Part shown: positions 26,229-33,978 of the stretch, piece after piece
How positions within the stretch are numbered: position 1 is the first letter of the stretch
Layout of the letters: every line of letters starts with the position of its first letter
Assembly: GCF_002224285.1 (NCBI RefSeq)
Contig: NZ_CP022436.1
Location: 744,001 to 808,000, forward strand
Length of the DNA: 64,000 nucleotides
From: Arthrobacter sp. YN
GTDB taxonomy: Bacteria; Actinomycetota; Actinomycetes; Actinomycetales; Micrococcaceae
Reading direction: 5' to 3'
The notes under the pieces: generated by a model
Seen by the model: only the letters and a program-made list of their open reading frames with translations
Databases searched by the model: none
What the model was told of the DNA's origin: nothing
Program-made: the position numbers and the translations under genes

Positions 26229-27788
26229 CTAAACGTGTGACGAGACCGTGAGCTTCAGAACCGTTGCTGTACCGCCCTCGGCGGTCAACCAGTTCTCCCG
26301 GCTCCCGGCGTCCGGGAAAACGAGGTCGGTCAGGACCACCTTGCCGTCCTGGGCAAAGACTTCCACTGAGCTCTGGTCCACGACGATGAGCAGCTTGAGG
26401 ATGCCGTCCTCCAATGCAGCGGGCGCTGATTCGGCCGACGCGAACTTTCCGTGGAACGTGGTGTCTCCTGACCGGGTGCGGTCAAGGGTGAAGCGGCCGT
26501 TGCTTGTGGTGTAGCTCAGGACAGTGCCCTGGCTCCTGTCGGAGCTCGCGAGAAGCCGCAGATCAACGCGCTCAGCGGTTCCCGGCACGATTTCGGCCTC
26601 GATCACTTGAGCGGTATCCGGCCTTGCATCCGGCAACCGGAAGGCCGTGGGGCCCAACGTGAAGCTGCCGGTCTTGGCCAGATCTTGTTTCAGATCTCCC
26701 AGGATGGGCCGCTGGACCAGCCGGGCGGCGCCACTCACCGAAGTCAGCACGACCTCTCGGGCAAGAGTCATGGAGGACCGCCACGGTGCCGTGGGCAGAT
26801 GGTTGGCGTAATCCCAGTTATTCATCCAACCCATGATGACCCGCCGGCCATCCGGGGTGTTGCTGAAGGACACGGAGGCATAGCAGTCGCGTCCCCAGTC
26901 CAGCCACAGGCAGCGCTGCAGGGCCGCAGCGGCCTCATCAGAATCTCCGATTGACGAGATACCGGCAGGAGCCACCACAGAACCGGCATCCGGGAGGAAA
27001 TGGACGCCGTCAAAGTGCCCGACGAAATACTGGCCGCCCGAACCTCCCGCCACCGCACCGGGGTTGATGTTGACGATCAGCACCCATCTGATGTTCTGCG
27101 GATCCCCGTCCAGCGCCAAGGGAAAGAGGTCGGGGCATTCCCACTCACCGGAGTCGGCGTTGGCCGGACCAAAGTGGCTCAGGAAGTCCCAGGTCTTGAG
27201 GTCCTCGGAGCGGTAGAACACCACCTTCTGCTGCTGCGCTTCAACGGCGACCATCACCCAAAACGAACCTTCGTCGCCTTGGTAACGGAACACTTTGGGA
27301 TCGCGGAAGTGCTCGGAGTTCCTGGTCACCACAGGGTTGTGATCGTATTTGCGCCATGTCATCCCGCCATCGGTGCTGTACGCCAGGGACTGGGCCTGCG
27401 TGCCGCTGTGAAGGGTTCCGGCCTTGAAGGCGCTGGTGTACACAGCCACCAAAGCCGGTGACTCAACGGTGCCAAAACCGGAGGTATTGCCGTGGTCCAC
27501 CACCACGCTTCCGGAGAAGATGTCCTCTTTCTCATCGCCGGCAATAGCGACAGGATGCTCCGTCCACTGCAGGAGATCCGTGGAGGTGGCGTGGCCCCAG
27601 GACATGTTCCCCCAGACGTTGCCGTAAGGGTTGTTCTGGAAGAAGAGGTGATACAAACCGTCGTGGAAAACCAAGCCGTTGGGATCGTTCAGCCAGGTGT
27701 CCCTTGCCGTGAAATGGATGGCAGGCCGGAATCGGGGAGTTACGGCCGGGGCTGTTTCCGGGCGTGCGGCATCAAGGCTACTGGACAT
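26229..27788 (-). CDS. GH32 beta-fructofuranosidase / exo-fructanase, intracellular
   Basis: A 519-residue GH32 enzyme hydrolysing terminal beta-D-fructofuranosides. Catalytic residues are visible: nucleophile Asp35 in WLNDPNG, RDPKVF with the transition-state Asp, and the acid/base Glu in ECPDLFPL. The five-bladed propeller is followed by the C-terminal beta-sandwich with SSVEVFAQDGKVVLT. No signal peptide; start ATG 27788 follows AAGGA. It closely matches the catalytic core of the secreted GH32 at 33979 but lacks its large insertion. In this operon it would split imported fructo-oligosaccharides or inulobiose into fructose. Confidence 0.9.
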   Translation of the reverse strand: MSSSLDAARPETAPAVTPRFRPAIHFTARDTWLNDPNGLVFHDGLYHLFFQNNPYGNVWGNMSWGHATSTDLLQWTEHPVAIAGDEKEDIFSGSVVVDHGNTSGFGTVESPALVAVYTSAFKAGTLHSGTQAQSLAYSTDGGMTWRKYDHNPVVTRNSEHFRDPKVFRYQGDEGSFWVMVAVEAQQQKVVFYRSEDLKTWDFLSHFGPANADSGEWECPDLFPLALDGDPQNIRWVLIVNINPGAVAGGSGGQYFVGHFDGVHFLPDAGSVVAPAGISSIGDSDEAAAALQRCLWLDWGRDCYASVSFSNTPDGRRVIMGWMNNWDYANHLPTAPWRSSMTLAREVVLTSVSGAARLVQRPILGDLKQDLAKTGSFTLGPTAFRLPDARPDTAQVIEAEIVPGTAERVDLRLLASSDRSQGTVLSYTTSNGRFTLDRTRSGDTTFHGKFASAESAPAALEDGILKLLIVVDQSSVEVFAQDGKVVLTDLVFPDAGSRENWLTAEGGTATVLKLTVSSHV

Positions 27789-27829
27789 GTGGTGCGTTCC
27801 TTTTGGGACGTTGAAGTGGTTTGTTGGGG

Positions 27830-28879
27830 CTATCGGGGAGCTGCGACGGATTCGCGGCTGACCAACGGGCAACCCAGGATGGTTGGGTGGAGCGCCATCA
27901 AGGACAGATCGTCCTTGCCCTCGATAGCGTCGATGAGGTGTTCAGTGGCCCAGGCACCCATTTCGAAGTGGGGGAGGGCCACGGTGGTTAGTCCGGGGTA
28001 GAGGTTGGCGGCGATGAGTTCCTGGTCATCAAAACCAACAACTGAAAGGTCCGCCGGGATGCTGAGGCCCAACTCGGCAGCGGCCCGGTAGGCGCCCATT
28101 GCCATGCGGTCGTTATAGCAGAACAGGGCCGTCGGAATATCGGCGCGGTCATCCCGCGACAGGATCCGCTTGGCCGCCTCATAGCCGCCTTGCACCTCCG
28201 AGATCTCGGACTCGACAGGTGCCGCATCGCCGTCGAGCCCTGCTTCGGTCAACATGGCCCGGAAGGCCTGAAGCCGCTGGCGGGTTGCGGGGACGTCGTC
28301 GGTGTTGTTGAGGAAAGCTATCCGGGTGTGGCCGGCGTCGAGGAGTGCCCCAACAGCAGCGCGGGCGCCTCCGTCCTCGTCCGGGACCACAGCCGTGATG
28401 TTGCCGCCGATAGCGACGGAGTCCACCAGCACGGATGGGACGCTGCCCAGGTTGTCCGGGAGTTCCACGTTGCGGTGGTACATGGTGGCATAAAGAATTC
28501 CGTCCACGCGACGTTCCAGGAGGGCCTGGACGTCGGCTTGCCTCGATTCGAGGCTGGCCGAACCCGGAGTGTTGATGATCATGAGGTTGTAGCCCCGGGC
28601 CTTGGCGGCCTCATCAGCGCCCAGAATGATCCGGCCGGCGTGGGGAGTGGTGGCGATTTCCTCGCTCACCAACCCCAGCATGCCGGTCCTCTGCGTGCGA
28701 AGGGCCTGGGCCAGGCGGTTGGGGCCATAGCCGAGTTCCTCTGCCGCGGTCTTGACTTTGTCCCTGGTTTCGCTGCTGATCCGGGCGTAGGACACCTCGT
28801 TGAGGACATGGGACACCGTGGTGACGGACACGCCGGCGGCGACGGCTACGTCCTTGATACCGATGTTCTTGTTGCTCAT
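27830..28879 (-). CDS. LacI-family regulator of the fructan locus
   Basis: A 349-residue repressor with the HTH GIKDVAAAAGVSVTTVSHVL-like segment (residues 7-28; read it as IKDVAVAAGVSVTTVSHV), hinge LAQALRTQRTGMLGL, and effector domain with ALFCYNDRMAMGAYRAA and VVGFDDQELIAANLYP. It is embedded between the permease and GH32 genes of the fructan operon. The likely targets are the palindromes at 32230 and the repeats near 32364 in the divergent promoter region (inference). Confidence 0.88.
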   Translation of the reverse strand: MSNKNIGIKDVAVAAGVSVTTVSHVLNEVSYARISSETRDKVKTAAEELGYGPNRLAQALRTQRTGMLGLVSEEIATTPHAGRIILGADEAAKARGYNLMIINTPGSASLESRQADVQALLERRVDGILYATMYHRNVELPDNLGSVPSVLVDSVAIGGNITAVVPDEDGGARAAVGALLDAGHTRIAFLNNTDDVPATRQRLQAFRAMLTEAGLDGDAAPVESEISEVQGGYEAAKRILSRDDRADIPTALFCYNDRMAMGAYRAAAELGLSIPADLSVVGFDDQELIAANLYPGLTTVALPHFEMGAWATEHLIDAIEGKDDLSLMALHPTILGCPLVSRESVAAPR

Positions 28880-28976
28880 CCGACTCCCACGTCCTTATGG
28901 TTGGTGATGCCCTTGGGGGCTATCAGTAGGCTACTCGTTGATGGTGGCACTGGCCCTTGAGTACTGGACTTGATGA

Positions 28977-29906
28977 TCAGCCCTTCACAGCGCCCAGCGT
29001 CATGCCCGCCACGATTTTGCGCTGCAGCAGCAGCGTCAGCAGGATGACCGGGATCGAGTAGACGGCGGCGAGGGCCGTCATGGATCCCCAGTCCAGGCCG
29101 AACTGCGTTTGGAAGTTCGCAATCACCACGGGCGTGGTCTGGGACCGGATGGCTGTCATCAGGAGGGCGAACAGGAACTCGTTCCAAGAAGCCAGGAACG
29201 CGAAGATCGCCGTGACCGCGATACCGCCGGACACTACCGGGATCACCACCCGCCACAGGGCTCCAAGCCTGCTGCAACCATCCACGGTTGCGGCTTCTTC
29301 CAGATCCCGGGGGACCGACTCGAAGAAGCTGGACATCAGCCAGATGGACAGCGGAAGCGAGATGGTGGTGTGTGCAATGGAGAGAGCTATGGGGGTATCC
29401 GCCAAGCCCACCGAGGACATCATGGACGCCAGCGGGATGCCGATTGCTACCGGCGGGACCATGCGGGTGACCAGGGCAGCCATGATGAACACCTGGCCGC
29501 TGGGTGTCTTGTAGCGCGTGATGCCATAAGCGGCTGGAACGGCCAGGACCAGTGACAACACAGTGCTGATAACAGCCGTTTGGATGCTGTTGATGAAGGA
29601 CGCCACGACCCCGCTGCGGCCCAGGGCGTTGGTGTAGTTCTCCAGCGTCCACTCGCGCGGCAGGATGGTGGGCGGAACAGCGATGGTGTCGATCGGCGTC
29701 TTGAACGACGTGAACAGCAAGTACAGGAACGGGAAGCCGTACAGCACCATGGCCACCGCCAGCAGGATCCAGAGGATGGTGCGGGTGCTCCGCTTGCCGG
29801 CTTCGAGGCCTTCACGGTTGACCCCCCGCCGTTTGCGCATCGGCTGAGGTTCGGAAATGTCCGACGCCGGCGGGCTGGCTTTGGTGGCTAGGCTCGCGTT
29901 GCTCAT
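28977..29906 (-). CDS. ABC transporter permease, MalG-type (fructan locus)
   Basis: A 309-residue permease with six predicted transmembrane segments after a 40-residue cytoplasmic leader, and the EAA coupling loop LEEAATVDGCSRLGALWRV near residue 205. Its ATG overlaps the stop of the other permease (TGATG). With its partner it forms the channel for imported fructosides or difructose anhydrides. No ATPase gene is nearby. Confidence 0.9.
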   Translation of the reverse strand: MSNASLATKASPPASDISEPQPMRKRRGVNREGLEAGKRSTRTILWILLAVAMVLYGFPFLYLLFTSFKTPIDTIAVPPTILPREWTLENYTNALGRSGVVASFINSIQTAVISTVLSLVLAVPAAYGITRYKTPSGQVFIMAALVTRMVPPVAIGIPLASMMSSVGLADTPIALSIAHTTISLPLSIWLMSSFFESVPRDLEEAATVDGCSRLGALWRVVIPVVSGGIAVTAIFAFLASWNEFLFALLMTAIRSQTTPVVIANFQTQFGLDWGSMTALAAVYSIPVILLTLLLQRKIVAGMTLGAVKG

Positions 29907-30793
29907 CAGTTGTCCTTTCCAGGCCGCCAGATGGTGGCCACTGCAACGAAGGCAATGGCAAGCATTGCGAGGAGGTAGATGGTGCCCATTGCACTGGCGA
30001 GGCCGGGGTCGCCGAAGCGGATCATGGTCCGGTAGATCAACAGGCTCATGGTTTCCGAGGCCGACTGCGGTCCGCCGTTGGTCTGGATGAGGATGGTGTC
30101 GAAGGCCCTTGCGGCGTCAATGCCGCGAACCACCAGCGCAACGGCGATGACTGGACGCAGCAGCGGAAGGATGATCCGGAAGAGGAGTGCTGGAGCCCGT
30201 GCCCCATCAAGGCGGGCGGCCTCGATCAGATCACCCGGGATGTTCTGGAGGCCCGCGAAGAGCACCAGGCACATGAAGGAGGTGGTGAGCCAGATGTCCG
30301 GAATGGCCACTGAGAACAACACGATGTTGGGGTCGGACAGCCAGCCGATCTGGTTGGGATCGGACAGGATGCCGGCTTGGTGGAGGAGTGTGCCGATGAG
30401 GCCGAAGTTATCGATCATCAGGAACTTCCACAGCAGGCCTGCCACGATCGGCGCAATCATCAGGGGGTAGAGGAAGACGGTCCGCCAGATCTGGGATTTC
30501 TTCCCCAAGGTGGTGAAAAGCAGGGCCATGCCCAAGCCGAGTGCGAACTCGAGTGTCACCACCACCACGGTGTAGGCAAGGGTCCGCCATCCGGCGCTGG
30601 TGAAGGCTTCGGAGGTGAACGCGGTGACGTAGTTTTGGAAACCCACAAAGTCACGGGGGCCGCCGGCGATGGGGGAGATCTTGAAGAAGCTGTCAGCCAC
30701 CAGGCGGAAGAGGGGATAGGCCACGAATACGGCCAGGAACAGTGCCGCGGGCGTCATCAGATAGAGGGCGAAGCGGCGATCGGAGATACGCAC
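29906..30793 (-). CDS. ABC transporter permease, MalF-type (fructan locus)
   Basis: A 295-residue permease: first membrane segment at LYLMTPAALFLAVFVAYPLF, EAA loop LIEAARLDGARAPALLFRI near residue 195, and a final segment at YLLAMLAIAFVAVATIW. Located 79 bases after the binding-protein gene and overlapping the MalG-type gene by one base. Confidence 0.9.
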   Translation of the reverse strand: MRISDRRFALYLMTPAALFLAVFVAYPLFRLVADSFFKISPIAGGPRDFVGFQNYVTAFTSEAFTSAGWRTLAYTVVVVTLEFALGLGMALLFTTLGKKSQIWRTVFLYPLMIAPIVAGLLWKFLMIDNFGLIGTLLHQAGILSDPNQIGWLSDPNIVLFSVAIPDIWLTTSFMCLVLFAGLQNIPGDLIEAARLDGARAPALLFRIILPLLRPVIAVALVVRGIDAARAFDTILIQTNGGPQSASETMSLLIYRTMIRFGDPGLASAMGTIYLLAMLAIAFVAVATIWRPGKDN

Positions 30794-30872
30794 GGTTTTC
30801 TTTTCTGCTGGTTGGGACCGCGGCCGGCACTGTCTTTCGCGCTGTGCGCGGGCCGGTGCCGGCCGCGGAGTT

Positions 30873-32159
30873 TTACTTCAGGAGGTCCTGGACCTGCTTC
30901 TTGGCATCGGCCAGGAGCGCCGAGGTGTCTCCCCCGGCCACGGCCTTCTGCAGCAACGGGATCAGGACGGTGTCAACGATCTGCTGCCACTTGGCGGTTG
31001 CCGGCCGGGTGGCCGTTGCCGGAGCGTTGAGGGTTTCAATCAGCGGCTTGAAGCTTTCGTAGCCAGGCTGGTCCTGGTATTTCTCAAACGCGCTGATGCG
31101 CGAAGCCAGGCCGAGCTTGGAGTCGATGCCCATGCTGTTGTAGTCATAAGCACATTTGACGAACTTCTTGGCGGCTTCCGTGTTCTTGGTTGCCTTGGGA
31201 ACGGACAGGTACCAGGGGCCCGGAACGCCTGCGACGCCGGCGCTGCCGCCGATCATCGCTGCGGCGCCTACTTTTCCTGCCACGGGAGCATCAGCAGGGA
31301 TCTGGCGGTAGGCATGGGCCCAGAAGCGGGTCATGGCTGTCTTGCCCTGGTTGAACAGGTTCTGTGCCGCGGCCCAGTCAACCTGTGCGGCACCGGTGGG
31401 GGCAGACTTGGCCAGGCTCACATAGAAGTCGAGGGCTTCCTTGTGGGCCGCGTTGTCGATGACCACGTTGTTGTCTTGGTCCAGCACCATGGGGGAGCCG
31501 GCCTGGAGCACGTGGGCCAGCCATTCTGTTTCCACGGCGCCCTTCACATCCGTGCCGTACATGCCGTCCTTGGTGAAGAACTCGGAAATGTCCTGGTACT
31601 GCTTCCACGTGGTCGGCGCGGCGAGTTCGTACCCGTACTTTGCCTGGAAATCGGCCTTGTTCTTGGCGTCTTCGAAGAGGTCTTTGCGGTACAGGATGAT
31701 CTCGGCGTTGGTCCACGCCGGCAAGCCGATGAAGTGGCCATCCACGTTTGCTTCCTTGACGAGCGCGGGGAAGATGTCCTTCTTGACGTCGTCTGTGAAC
31801 AGCTCATCGATGGGTTGGACGGCGTCCTTGAAGCTCGGCAGCCAGACCGAGTCCAAAGCCGCGACGTCGAAGGACACGTTGCCCGAGGAGAACTCGCTGG
31901 ACAGGCGGTTGAACATGCCGTCGTAGGGGAGCTCCACAAAGTTCGCTTCGACTCCAGTGTCCTTCTTGCACTGCTCGGCCACACCTGTGAGTTCGGCGTG
32001 ACCACCGGCTTCGACCAGGACGTTGATGGAGCTGGAGCCGGCGGAGCCGCCGGAGGATGGTGCCGGGCCGCCTGCGCCACAACCGGTGGCAGCGAGTGCG
32101 ACGGCGGTGCACAGCCCGCCGAGGGTGACGAGCTTGGAGATGGTGTTTCGAGTGGACAT
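30873..32159 (-). CDS. ABC transporter sugar-binding lipoprotein (fructan locus)
   Basis: A 428-residue solute-binding lipoprotein with signal peptide and lipobox LAATGC (Cys near residue 27), a Gly/Ser-rich tether, then the family-1 binding fold (INVLVEAGGHAELTGVAEQC, SFDVAALDSVWLPSF, GLPAWTNAEIILYRKDLFE, PWYLSVPKATKNTEAAKKFV). First gene of the minus-strand fructan operon, so it is directly under the divergent promoter region. Ligand inferred to be difructose anhydride or short fructo-oligosaccharides from the two GH91 and two GH32 genes around it. Confidence 0.9.
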   Translation of the reverse strand: MSTRNTISKLVTLGGLCTAVALAATGCGAGGPAPSSGGSAGSSSINVLVEAGGHAELTGVAEQCKKDTGVEANFVELPYDGMFNRLSSEFSSGNVSFDVAALDSVWLPSFKDAVQPIDELFTDDVKKDIFPALVKEANVDGHFIGLPAWTNAEIILYRKDLFEDAKNKADFQAKYGYELAAPTTWKQYQDISEFFTKDGMYGTDVKGAVETEWLAHVLQAGSPMVLDQDNNVVIDNAAHKEALDFYVSLAKSAPTGAAQVDWAAAQNLFNQGKTAMTRFWAHAYRQIPADAPVAGKVGAAAMIGGSAGVAGVPGPWYLSVPKATKNTEAAKKFVKCAYDYNSMGIDSKLGLASRISAFEKYQDQPGYESFKPLIETLNAPATATRPATAKWQQIVDTVLIPLLQKAVAGGDTSALLADAKKQVQDLLK

Positions 32160-32229
32160 CGCTGTCGACTCACTTTCTCTTGAACGGAAATTGCAGAGAG
32201 ATGAAGGGGAGTGCTGTTGGCTTGAAAAA

Positions 32230-32246
32230 TCGTTTTGCCAAAACGA
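32230..32246. promoter_or_regulatory. Palindromic operator in the divergent fructan promoter region
   Basis: TCGTTTTGCCAAAACGA is an inverted repeat with arms TCGTTTTG/CAAAACGA around a single central base. It lies 70 bases upstream of the binding-protein start. The half-site ATCGTTTTGGC recurs at 32363-32373. This is the size and symmetry of a LacI-family site and the embedded LacI gene is the obvious candidate. Confidence 0.6.
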
Positions 32247-32363
32247 CTTGGCACTGACATTAGGACTGTCGAACGAGTTCTGTCAATGGCTTCCGCGAAA
32301 GATTTCAGGCCCCTTGACGCCAGAGACGACTTGATCATAAAGTGAGCCGCGCCAGCCGACAAA

Positions 32364-32402
32364 TCGTTTTGGCACATTTTGGCTGATTTGGCATTTTTTG
32401 GC
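32364..32402. repeat. Phased TTTTGGC repeats in the divergent fructan promoter region
   Basis: TTTTGGCA, TTTTGGCT, ATTTGGCA and TTTTGGCA occur about 10-12 bases apart, about one helical turn, roughly 80-115 bases before the Tat-leader start. Such phased half-sites could bind a regulator cooperatively or curve the DNA. The rest of this 320-base intergenic region holds no gene that I can see. Confidence 0.5.
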
Positions 32403-32479
32403 AACCCTCCCAGCCCTGATCCGTTCCGGGCCGCCGGGCTGCCGGTCCGCCAAGTCACCATCGAGTTCAAAGGAGAACC

Positions 32480-32671
32480 ATGGATCCAACTCCATCCCCA
32501 TACCTCAGCCGAAGGAGCATCCTTCGGCTGATTCCAGCAGCGGCAGTTGCCGGCACCGCCGTCGTGCTGTCAGCGAAGGAAGCCATGGCGAAAGGCCCGG
32601 CGCAGCAGGTGCCTGCTACGGGAGGTGCCCAGGCAGCGCCAGGGCACCGGGGCATCATCGGTGTGCTCTAG
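32480..32671 (+). CDS. Orphan Tat signal peptide ORF preceding the GH91 gene
   Basis: A 63-residue ORF after AAAGGAGAACC. It reads as a classic twin-arginine signal: LSRRSILRLIPAAAVAGTAV then an AKEAMA cleavage region and a short AAPGHRGIIGVL tail, ending at TAG 32671. Secreted inulin fructotransferases of Arthrobacter carry such a leader fused to the enzyme, but here it is separated by 72 bases and two stop codons from the GH91 ORF, which is in the same frame. An Ala/Pro-rich stretch (EATAPPAPPQG) in another frame just after the stop suggests a former linker. Either a broken leader or a separate small exported protein. Confidence 0.55.
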   Translation: MDPTPSPYLSRRSILRLIPAAAVAGTAVVLSAKEAMAKGPAQQVPATGGAQAAPGHRGIIGVL

Positions 32672-32743
32672 AAGCCACGGCACCACCAGCACCACCGCAA
32701 GGCCACTCAAGCAGTACCCCCAACGATGTGAGGAGAAAACGCT

Positions 32744-33949
32744 GTGACCACTGTCTACGACGTCACCACCTGGTCTGTCCCCGGGAATCCGTCCGCAACG
32801 CCCTACAACGATATTGGGGTGATCATCAACAGCATCATCGCCGATGTGAAAGCCCAACAAAGCAATCAAGCATCCAAACCTGGCGCCGTCATCTACATCC
32901 CACCCGGAGACTACTCGCTCAAGACCCGCGTCAACGTGGACATCAGCTTTTTGACCATCCGTGGATCCGGGCACGGATTCACCTCCAGCAGCATCCGCTA
33001 CAACGCCGGCAACACCTCCGCCTGGCATGAAATCAACCCCGGGGGCAGCCGGATCCGCGTGGAAAACACCGACGGAAATACAGACGCTTTCAGGGTCTAC
33101 CGCACCGGAGACCCGCGGCTTAGCTCGATCGTGTTCCAGAACTTCTGCTTGGACGGTGTCTCTTTCAACTCCAACCAGAACTCCTACATCAACGGCAAAA
33201 CCGGCATTCGGTTCGACTCGGCCAACGACTCCTGCCGTGTGGAAGGCATGGGCATGGTGTACCTGGAACACGGCCTGGTGGTCCGGGATACCGACGCCCT
33301 CAGCGTCAGCGGCAACTTCCTGGCAGAGTGCGGTTCCTGCGTGGAACTCACAGGCTCCGGGCAAGCCTCCAAAGTCACGGACAACCTGATCGGGGCAGGC
33401 TACGTGGGTTTCTCCATCTATGCAGAAGGACACATGGGCCTGCTGGTCAGTGCCAACAACGTCTTCCCGCGGGGCAAGAGCAGTGTCCACTTCAAGAACA
33501 CCACCCGCTCCACTGTCACCAGTAACCGCTTCCATGCTTTCTACCCAGGCATGGTGAATTTCGAGGGCAATTGCACGGAGAACCTGGTGGGAGCAAACCA
33601 TTTCCTGCGGCAGATGGAACCGTTCGACCCCCTGAAGCCGTACAACAATGGCCTGGATGACCTGTTCGGCCTGGTGCATCTGGCAGGCAGCGGGAACACG
33701 GTCACCGGCAACCACTTCAGCTACGACGTGCCCTCGGGTTCGGTGAGGCCCTCAGGCCAGAAGCCCACCATCATCCTGGTGGCATCCGGTGCCAACAACT
33801 ACATCGCCGCGAACAACACCGTCTCTTCGGTGGCTGCGAACACCGTGGTGCTGGACGGTTCCACTACCGGGACCAAAGTGATGGACAGCGGCGGAGCCGG
33901 TGAATTTGTGCACTTCACGAGCTCTTACTCATTCCGGGCTACTCCCTGA
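32744..33949 (+). CDS. GH91 inulin fructotransferase (DFA-forming)
   Basis: A 401-residue beta-helix enzyme of the type that converts inulin to difructose anhydride by intramolecular transfructosylation (EC 4.2.2.17/4.2.2.18). Blocks: NSIIADVKAQQ, PGAVIYIPPGDYSLKTRV, GSGHGFTSSSIRYNAG, NSYINGKTGIRF, and DALSVSGNFLAECGSCVEL holding the Asp and Glu eleven residues apart that match the known catalytic pair. Start GTG 32744 (TTVYDVTTW) with GAGGAGA upstream. The mature N-terminus matches exported homologues, but no signal peptide is attached; the upstream orphan Tat ORF may once have provided it. DFA I versus DFA III product cannot be decided from sequence alone here. Confidence 0.85.
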   Translation: MTTVYDVTTWSVPGNPSATPYNDIGVIINSIIADVKAQQSNQASKPGAVIYIPPGDYSLKTRVNVDISFLTIRGSGHGFTSSSIRYNAGNTSAWHEINPGGSRIRVENTDGNTDAFRVYRTGDPRLSSIVFQNFCLDGVSFNSNQNSYINGKTGIRFDSANDSCRVEGMGMVYLEHGLVVRDTDALSVSGNFLAECGSCVELTGSGQASKVTDNLIGAGYVGFSIYAEGHMGLLVSANNVFPRGKSSVHFKNTTRSTVTSNRFHAFYPGMVNFEGNCTENLVGANHFLRQMEPFDPLKPYNNGLDDLFGLVHLAGSGNTVTGNHFSYDVPSGSVRPSGQKPTIILVASGANNYIAANNTVSSVAANTVVLDGSTTGTKVMDSGGAGEFVHFTSSYSFRATP

Positions 33950-33978
33950 TCCAGCGCAGAGGAAGAAAAGGTCTGTCA

